Shown here one piece after another: positions 55,860 through 64,000 of a DNA stretch of 64,000 bases. The notes under the pieces are model-generated. The model did no database searches and was not told the DNA's origin. It was given only the letters and a program-made list of their open reading frames with translations. The stretch is from Lentinula raphanica. Its lineage: Eukaryota > Basidiomycota > Agaricomycetes > Agaricales > Omphalotaceae. The DNA lies in the NCBI GenBank assembly GCA_027919835.1, contig JANVFP010000003.1, positions 620,001 through 684,000 of the forward strand, read 5' to 3'. The stretch's first letter is position 1. Each line of letters starts with the position of its first letter. Both the position numbers and the translations under genes were made by a program.

Positions 55860-57912
55860 TCAGATTGAGGCGGTGGTGTCCATATCAGTAATTGGAGTAG
55901 ACTGTAGATGGTGGTTGAATTGAAAGTATGCAATGTGACTACTACATACCCCACAGACATTGCCACACGTTGGATCCCAGTCTACTTCAATGTCGCTATC
56001 TTTCCATACTACCTAATGAGAGTAAAATGTATGAACATCTGAGCTTCGGCCTTTAGACTGTATTACCTCAAAATTTGGAGGCGAAGATAGTCATAATTAG
56101 GAACTTAAGCTTGATGTACCGGTCTGCAGATTCAACTCTGAGCAGCTTGTTGCATTGGTGCTTGCAAGTGTACCGCATGTTTGATGAGAAAATAAGTGGT
56201 GGTAAATTTCGACGATGACCATTGACAAGTTGGATGTGAATAGTAGTCATTCGCCTCCTCCCTTACCTGCGCCACTCCAGACATCCCATTCAATCTACTT
56301 GCTCAAGTCATTGATGGTCACGTTTGACTACAACATAAGCCTCATCCCCACTCAACACTGCATCGTCCAGAGGAACGGAGACCCAGAACTTGTAGGATGC
56401 CCAATGGACAGTCATGTGCTTCTGAACTCGATGAGATGAGAGACTCGGAGGTGGGAAGAAGGAGGCGAAGGAAGGTCAGAGGAGAGGGTGGAGAAGAGCC
56501 TCGGTTCCGCAAGTTGAGTTATCCGGGGGGTACGGGGAGTATCGACGTTGTCGGTGAAGGAGAGGTGCAAATCTAGGCGTGCTTGACCCTGCTTGACCCT
56601 CGAATCGGTCAAAAATCTAAATGTAGATCAGAGAGACGGGATACCGTAACTTGCAACGTTGAGATCTCACTAAATTCGCGTGGATAAGAGCGACCTTTGG
56701 TGGTCCAAGAGGATCAGTGGCGTGGAGTCACTAGATCTTCAATTGGTGCATTGATCGACTACGGCCAGTGGTACTTCATTTGTTCCAAGTACCTCACGAA
56801 CCACTGGTTTGTCTGACTAGAGTCATTGCTGAAGAAACCGACTGATACTAAGAGATCAGTAGACATTCACTTTAGTCGGTGAAAATAACCTGGATGTACT
56901 TACGCGCCGACTGACATTTGCCTCCACCAAACTCACGCGGACGCGGTTAGCCAACCCGGGGTGCGAGCTTAGGTAGATGTGAGGGCAAAAAGATCTTGAG
57001 AAGATTCTTCGCGTACCTCAAGTATTAACGACGAATGAGATGATAAGGAATCGAGGATTCTAAGGGTCGTTAATACCTGTAAAGGTGAAGAGTTAGATTC
57101 CATAGAATCGTGTAACTCTTCGAAGAAGTAGTGGCTCACCTTCCAGATGATGGGAGAAGGGAGGAAAGAGCAGACTGTGGTTCCTTGTCTCACTTGCATC
57201 TTGTTGTACGGACAATTAATTGATCTGGAAAGATCGCTTTGATGTCTTCCTCCTCCTTCAAAGGAATGGTATTCCCATGAGTTCAGTGCTTTGACAAAAG
57301 ATCCTTCGCGCGTAGTGTATCTGTTTGAAGGTTAGGTCTATTGAACAAGAATACGTTGAGAACAGAAATGAATAATCACCTAATGGCAAGTAGCGTAAAG
57401 AAAAAGGAGCTAGTATTGGTTCACCATATGCATTGCTTCTGGAATCTGCTTTGTGATGCAAGACCGAGTGGTTTCAACAATTGGTTCTCCAAACCTATTG
57501 GTGTTGGTATATGTCAGATAGTATCTCGAAATACATACTCAAATTTTTCACGTTGTGTTATGGACAGCACCTTTGACGTCTTTTTCATTGAACTATAGAT
57601 TTCGCGGTACAAAATTCATTTGAAGTTCGGAGTAGGTCTTCATATTCTGTAACTTGACGTGTATGATAATCAGGTTGATTTCCCCTGGCAAGAAACCGCG
57701 ACGCCTTTCTGTAGATGTGCTGACAGACAGTTTCTGTAAGAAGAACGGATCACTGCAAAGGAGGACTCAAACTGACCAACCAACTTCAATTTTGAAAACA
57801 CAAAGGTCATCCTTGTTCTCGCGTCTGTGCTAAAGCCTTTCTTGACCTAGCCTGGCTAGCCGTCTTGTAGTTCAAGAAGAAAAAATCGTTCTTGAATAAA
57901 GCCTGGTGGTAA
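55860..57912. other. Gene-poor region between F-box relics
   Basis: No intact gene. Short leucine-rich or serine-rich frames on the minus strand (for example 56969-57199) may be further decayed F-box debris, but I cannot align them to anything with confidence. Confidence 0.45.
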
Positions 57913-57914
57913 GG

Positions 57915-58402
57915 GCTCGAAGGACCCCCATGGGTCCATGCCGTGACATTGCCGCTGAAATAATATATTGATGACATAAGATTTCAGGAACACAATCTGT
58001 GCAACGATGAATGAGCAGCGAAGAAAATTTTGAGAACAACGAGCAAAAGCCTTCGACAGTGCTTATTTTAGCTCAGAAAATACTCTAGGAGGTGTATCTG
58101 TGCAAAATTACAATGCTACCATGACACTGGGCCGCTAGATAACCTCTGAGAGAGTGGTCGAAGTTTGCACCACCATAAGAGTTCAAATTACCGCCACTAA
58201 CCACAATGGAAGCTGAAAGAAATTGCTATCTTCCATGCAGTAGACTCATATAGGAGTAGAAGCTGTGTATCAGTAACGACTCAGTACTCAGGTTCTAGGC
58301 AGCAAAGCCAACGACATTCAAACGATAATGTACAAAAGGCTCTCGGCCGGCAAGACTGCGGAGTTTCAACTGGGGACCCATGGAGGTCCCTCGAGCCCTT
58401 GC
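57915..58402. mobile_element. Candidate MITE with about 27-bp terminal inverted repeats
   Basis: The left end near 57915 reads AAGGGCTCGAAGGACC followed by CCCATGGGTCC. The reverse complement of the right end near 58402 reads AAGGGCTCGAGGGACC followed by TCCATGGGTCC; the two differ at two positions I can see. The interior of about 490 bp has no coding capacity. I could not identify a convincing target-site duplication, and no second copy lies in the window. This fits a miniature inverted-repeat transposable element, but chance or an unrelated inverted duplication cannot be excluded. Confidence 0.5.
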
Positions 58403-58504
58403 AATCAGTCTATTCTTGACCGCGCTACTAGTGATTGGTCATTTTCTCATGTATGATCTTTCCTCCCATGGATCTTCCGTCGATATACAACCTACCTCGG
58501 AGAC

Positions 58505-59830
58505 TCAAACTTGATTTATCGTACCAATGTACTTGAAAGCTCTTGCCTTCTTCTGAAGATGCAAAAAACTGGGTATGGGCATGTCTGTCAACCAGGTGTG
58601 ATTTGGTTCACAATGGAGCCATACACTAGGTTGTTGCGAGTATGAATGCTCGATGGCGGCAGTCTGGAAAAAGTTGGCTAGATGTAAGATACAGCCACGT
58701 TCTATTGGTATACATAGTATTACATACCGCCGCAAACTCAAACTGCATGGAACCAATGCAGCTAGCATACTAAATTTCTTGATCAAGGCAACAATGTCGG
58801 ACTTGAAATATGTTGGCAATAGGCTGTCCAAAGGCATGAATGAGTATCAGGAGATTACACTGAGAGGACTTGGTCGCTGCCACAGCTTCGGTCCTGGTTG
58901 GGCTATGATAAAAGTCATATCAATGAAGTGCAACACCCAATGAGCCACTTTTCGCTGGGACAGATTCACATTCTGTAGTTGTGATCTGCTTAGAGAGATA
59001 TCAAGGACGAGTGTAGAGAAGCGTGCAGACTTTCTTGATGTTCGAAATACATGATGACTGTTCGGGGTCCCGACTCGGCAAGAACGGATCAACACAAATG
59101 AGAGCAGACCGTTCCCGGATTCCATACAGGTAGTGTAATGTTGCCTTGGTCTGATCGGAGTCGGAGAGGGTCAGCTGCCCATACCGTTAAGAATTCCAAG
59201 GTGGATTGGTTTCAGAGTAAGAAAACCTTCAGCTGGTTGAATGTCGGACGACGGTTTCGGGGGAGGTGCTTCAGATTGAGCTCAACCAGATGGCGGGGTA
59301 TGAGCTGGGCCCACCTCTGATACGTTCCCTGCAGAGTGAGAACGCGAAGGTTTGGGTACATCTTGTCGCTCAATTCCGTTGAAGGTGTGGCGCCAGGAGC
59401 ACACTCAATAGCTCGTGTTACCGCATCGATTTGGAGATCAGAGGAGAACTCACGTCCCCTTGAGCTTTCTCGCGCATGACGGTCCAAGATTGCAAAAGCG
59501 GCATAGGAACGTCGATAAGGGAGGATGCCAGGCCTTCGATAAGTTGCCATATATTGGAGGAGATTTCGAACGTCCGAAGTCGGTGCGTGTTGGCGGCGAA
59601 GATACGAGAGAGCAGAACGGCGTGTGCAGGGCGCCACGGGATGTTTGACTGGTCCTCATCTTCTGACTCTTCAAATTCGAGGTCGATCAAGACATCAATG
59701 GATCGAGAGCCCGAGCGACGAAGGAGGGTGAACACCCAGGGGAAAATGGAAGACGCGTGAGCTTCATCGACAGTGTAGGGATCGTCAAGATCGATACTCA
59801 GGTCAACCGAGGTTTCAGAAATTAGCAGGA
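58505..59830 (-). pseudogene. F-box/LRR-type protein relic with frameshift and stops
   Basis: Minus strand. The first part reads SETSVDLSIDLDD, FTLLRRSGSRSIDVLIDLEF, LSRIFAANTHRLRTFEIS, MPLLQSWTVMRE, typical of agaricomycete F-box proteins. The following similarity (YPNLRVLTLQGTYQRW, LIPRHLVELNLKHLP, RPTFNQLKVFLL, NQSTLEFLTVWAADP) is in another frame and has a TGA between VFLL and NQSTLE. Beyond about 59130 matches grow vague. A frameshift near 59440 and at least one stop make this a pseudogene. Confidence 0.6.
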
Positions 59831-61937
59831 CCCAAAATGATACGTAGGGAAGTTAGATCCGGTTTCGGTCCCATATTGGCTGAGAGTTGGCTGAGAGTTC
59901 GGTCAAGAAGTGCTGCCATTGGGGGAACCCTAAACACAGTTTCAAATTTGGCTTCCTTTGGGACCCTTGGGGAGCATATCCTTGACACCGACTACCAACC
60001 AGAAAAGGAGCTAGTACTACTTGGATTCACTCGATGGGTTACTGTGCTTTGGTCAAACTCTTGATACGAGTGGGACAAGATTCCTGATAACTTTGAGGTC
60101 AAAGTTCGGTCGAAAATGGGTTACTATGTCGAGAGATAGATTCTGCCTTTGGGAGACTAAGTCAAATTTGGGTTTTGACAAAAAACAGTCTGGTCAAAGA
60201 TTGACCATGTTCGAGGGTCCTGGAACTAGGTTCTCCTGCGATTATCCTTGGTCCTATAGTACCTCGCCAGTGGAGGCCCCCGGTGAGACTGTGGTTGTTG
60301 GTGGAGGGTTCACACGAATTCGATGCCATCATGCGGCCCCGGCCCCGGATACTAAATTCGGCAATCTTCGGCGCTGACGTACTACGGTACTGACGCTTTC
60401 CAATCTTTTCTTCCATCATGGAGTCAGCTGGAGTCAGATAGCAGCCATCCTCAGCTCACCTGGTTCATGAACGTTACTTCTTTGCTCGTAATTGTCCATC
60501 CCATAACCAACAAGAAGTTGCCCCGAATCCGTTCAAATCATCTAAGTAGTCACAACCGAAACGACTATCCAAACGGCAAAGTGAACCTTCCGACCACTGC
60601 CTGCGTTTAACGTTAGGTTCAAGTCCCCATCTTTCAGTGATCGTGAGAGAGTAGCAGCTCTGATTGTAACCGAGTTCTCAAGCAAGGGCAAAGGCGACCG
60701 CGAACACTGTTGAAGGTACTCAGGAACCTGAAAATTGGATAATGTTGAGTTGAAACTTACTAATCCCTCGGATTCACAGACCAGGGTACTCATGATCAAT
60801 CCATTGTACTAGACTCGGTCTTTGAAGATTCGAAAGGTTGGCTGGTAGGTCTATCTCTTCTGCTGGCTTTCATGCACTGGATGGCAAGCCTCAACCTGCC
60901 TCAACTTATTGGAGAATGTCGGTGACGCTGTGTCATGCTATGTAACGAATAAGTAAGCCAAGTCACAATCATGGAACACTCATGGGTAGTAAATGCTTCG
61001 ACTACAGAGGTCATGCTGGGACTTAGGCTTTGAATGATCATCGTCGATCATAACCACTATACACTTGACGATCGCCGCGAACACTGGTTTCCATAAGGTG
61101 CTATTTGGGATTGATTCCCAGATAGTTTTTCTCAGCACAACCGTCGAAACCGTTAGACATGCTACTAATCTCTGAAATCTTCTGTGTCTCCGCTGTTTTG
61201 GAAAGTGAGTGATACATTTTGAATCCAAGAACTAATATTAAATAGATATCACGGGTAGAAGACACTGCACAAAGCTCAAGGCTGAGAAGGTTTCGTAGAT
61301 ATCGAGGACACGGTGCGGCGTGGACTCGTACGTTAAGATGGACGAAGTCTGTAATTACGGATAGATCAGGGCATACGGCGACACCAAGAAGGGAAAAGTC
61401 AGGCTAAGTTGACAGCTTCCTCGTTTTTTCCAACGCATATTATTTACACGTTTGCCACTAGCTTCAGCCTACAAGGACACGATGTTGAATGGAGCCTTTC
61501 TTACGCTTGTCTTCCAGATTTTACTATTCGCAGTGTGACCATACGGGACAAGGTTTCGTCCGAAAGCTAGTTCCAAACAACTACGTACCACTTGGCTATC
61601 AAATCACCTCATATTTTTGTCCGCACGAAGACGAACGCTCGATAGATGATAACGCGTTTGATCAGGTGATCGTGATCAAGCGGCCTCGAGGCTTGCAAGT
61701 CATAGTAACTCACTGCTGTGAAGGTCAGACGATCCTTGGATTCTTGATGTCACTTCCAGCGCTCAGCGCCCTACAGCTATGACTCGTATATGTATCTCAT
61801 AACTCTTTCTACAGCTTTTGTTCCCATCTGGGATATCATTAATCAATCCAGATTGGAAATCGTCCACAATAAAAGGCGAACATGTCGTTCCAAGATTCCC
61901 TCGCAATATCACTTGTCGTTCATCCTCGCCAAGTATC
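59831..61937. other. 2.1-kb gene-poor region
   Basis: No supported gene. A 98-codon plus-strand frame at 61489-61782 and short minus-strand frames at 60542-60799 and 60980-61228 have no motifs and no convincing splice partners. The right end should include the promoter of the AAA gene starting at 61938. Confidence 0.5.
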
Positions 61938-64000
61938 ATGCATCGCAGGTTTTCTTCCATGGTCAAGCCCTCTGGCAAAGCGTCGACTTCGGGCTTAGGA
62001 TACGACGAGAAAGACAACGAGTCCACAGCATCCACTGTTGTTCACGAAGCCGCGGCTCCTCCTTCTCTCAAGATCAAACGAGTGGACCATTATTACAGTC
62101 GGTGGTACAAATCGTGGAGGTATAAGGTAGATACTATGTCCTTCTACAGCAGTTGAAGGGTGGAAACTAACGTTTACCTTAGAATACTAGCTCAACGATC
62201 ACTGTCGAATCTGTTCCTCTGATCAACCGAGGAGAGTCTGATCCTTGGAAAGATTACTTGTTTGTGTATGTCGAAGTTTTCTTGGTTTCAGGCTATCTAC
62301 TTACAGTGAACACATAGTATCGTTCGAACTATTCCCGACAGTAACGGCAACGTTGCAAAGCCCGAACCCACGTTCAAATTCGTTATCAAGAGCGAATATA
62401 TCCTGAAAGCCTGCAAAGATGTCATTCAGTCTTGGCCTGGAATCTCCTGGAACAGTGATCCACTAGGTATTTTCGGGATTGAACTTAGAATCAAGGCTCC
62501 TCACTGATGTCCTTTCCCTATAGAAATTGACCCAGAAATCTTCTTGACATTCTTAGACGAATTCGTTTTATATCGGGACAAACTAGCGACCAGAGCAAAC
62601 AAATCTGATATCGACGCTTATGTCCTTCAATCCGTCGACGTGCTGCTCAAATGTCTGCGGACGGACTATGCCAACACGATCGCCACGATTCAGAAACTCA
62701 AAGCGCATGGTGAGATCACCAGCAAATTGCTCTACTCCATTCTAGTCCCCCGTTCTTTGTTCGTTGCTCGTTGTGCCATCACTGGTCACTACCGTCTATT
62801 CAAACTCATTTCATACAACTACGTGATGATCGACGGCAAGCCAAGGTGTATTCGTCTTGACCTTGAAAACATCGATCTAGTGGACCGGCCTGTCTCGCAG
62901 ACAGTGGGCGTGGACAAAGTTCGCACTGTCATTGCTCTCAGCGGCTTTGATGGTACTGCCAAGATTCAAGATCTGGACGTCTATCCTCTCATATTCCATC
63001 CTAATTATGAGCAGCTTCGTGACTCTATCTTGGTTAGAGCAAAGAAATGGGTAAATTTGATTGGAATTCATCATAAAGAATTCGATGGAGTCGCCGCTAT
63101 GAAGAATGAGAAGCGCTTGATTAGACAAACGGTGAGTCTGGGTTCATCTGATCTCAAGCTATGTGATGACATTGTAGCTGTGAACAGGTCAAAGGACGTA
63201 TCATGGTAGACCGAGGTAGCTCCGCTCTCCTTCGACCTGCCTAGTCATACTGACTCGCTCGAACCAATCATAGTAACTTTCCGCCGCTTCAACCCGAACT
63301 ATCAATACCCAGAAGCTTTCCATGACGAAAATGTCATCAACGAATCCAGAGATCCCACTGCGACTGCTGATGAATTCTCTAGTGGTATGTTTTCTTGCGA
63401 TCATGATTTTTTATGCCTCACGAGCGACCGCAGGAGCTCTTGTCTATTCACGACAAGGATTGATCGACGGAGTAGTAGATGAAGGGACGCAATCGTTCTC
63501 GGAGGAAGAGCTACTCTTGACCCCCACGACTGTATATGGATTTAGTCTTTCGGACAAACTGTGGTGTAAGTCTTGTCGTCCGCTATACGATACGTGTCTG
63601 AACGAGTCACAACAGTGGAATTCGATGTCGATAAAATCACCGACGTTAATTGGAACCAAGATGCATTCGCGAATCTGGTTTTGCCGGAGGATAGGAAAGA
63701 TCTTCTGCAATCCCTCGTTGAGGCTCATCATCGCGAAGTTGGATTTGATGACTTCATCAAAGGGAAGGGACAAGGTCTTGTCATCAATCTGTTCGGACCT
63801 CCTGGTGTCGGTGAGCACAAGCCCTGACGATCATATATAACTTGATGCTGAATTCTTATGACAGGGAAAACCTTTTCGGCCGAGGCTACTAGTGAACATG
63901 TCAAGCGTCCACTATATCTCGTCGGGGCTGGCGATCTTGGAACTACCGCTACGAACTTGGACCTCGCCCTTGAGCGAGTTTTCGAGGTTGCTACCGCATG
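61938..64000 (+). CDS. DUF7025-type AAA ATPase, 5' part, truncated by window edge
   Basis: Nine exons read so far: 61938-62126, 62183-62265, 62318-62466, 62524-63131, 63188-63215, 63274-63384, 63434-63565, 63616-63810 and 63865 onward. The N-terminal domain of about 400 residues (LFVARCAITGHYRLFKL, GRIMVDRVTFRRFNP, TPTTVYGFSLSDKLW) matches the DUF7025 region of fungal AAA ATPases. It is followed by the linker DRKDLLQSLVEAH and the Walker A motif GPPGVGKT, whose Lys codon lies just after an intron. The Walker B and C-terminal parts lie beyond the edge. Such proteins are large families of unknown role in mushrooms. The start ATG at 61938 is the first in frame; a Met seven residues later is possible. 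Confidence 0.82.

Overview
The window is nuclear DNA of a filamentous basidiomycete, most likely an Agaricomycete. Nearly every protein-coding gene is cut by short introns of about 48-70 bp with GT-AG ends. Exons are often tiny (6, 12, 23, 28, 35, 37 and 41 nt). The content also fits: a KEX2 proprotein convertase, an UNC93-like MFS transporter, tandem cytochrome P450s, F-box/LRR relics and a DUF7025-type AAA ATPase. No rRNA, convincing tRNA, CRISPR array or autonomous transposon was seen. All exon maps were built by hand from reading frames, splice sites and family motifs.

Layout, left to right. 1-0.8 kb is a scrambled patchwork of pieces of two genes that lie intact at 10-15 kb (a Ser/Pro-rich protein and KEX2). 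1.6-5.9 kb holds two tandem copies of an unknown gene with identical intron phases and a nearly identical 3' end. 6-10 kb has three unrecognised genes. 10.3-15.2 kb carries the Ser/Pro-rich gene and KEX2, divergent from an UNC93-like transporter at 15.6-17.7 kb that contains a 6-nt microexon. 17.9-19.8 kb is a graveyard: the 3' end of an RBBP4/MSI1-type WD40 gene, the C-terminus of a RIM13/PalB calpain-like gene and a 5'-truncated RIT1. 19.8-22.8 kb is gene-poor, AT-rich and holds a TGAC-rich repeat with a perfect 29-bp palindrome.

22.9-30 kb is dense housekeeping DNA: a POT1 telomere protein, an ER-type membrane protein, and methylenetetrahydrofolate reductase (MTHFR). The last two genes are head to head with only 73 bp between start codons. 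30.6-36.3 kb has a secreted-type orphan, the Rab GTPase YPT6 and a DUF1479 dioxygenase-fold protein. 36.4-44.1 kb is a head-to-tail array of three P450 genes. In all three, the heme-cysteine codon is split by an intron and the following residues sit on a 12-nt microexon; the middle gene has lost a splice donor. 45.4-54.8 kb has an ISWI remodeler with an acidic insert in its motor, a Ste7-type MAP kinase kinase and a YMC-type mitochondrial carrier. 55-61.9 kb is mostly decayed DNA: two broken F-box/LRR genes and a possible MITE. A DUF7025/AAA ATPase gene begins at 61.9 kb and runs off the right edge.

The genes do not form one pathway. The most striking themes are (a) local duplication followed by decay at several places, and (b) unusual splicing: microexons, three likely GC-AG introns and one lost donor. 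I did not find a clearly new multi-gene system; the P450 array next to a dioxygenase is the nearest to one and is weak as a cluster.
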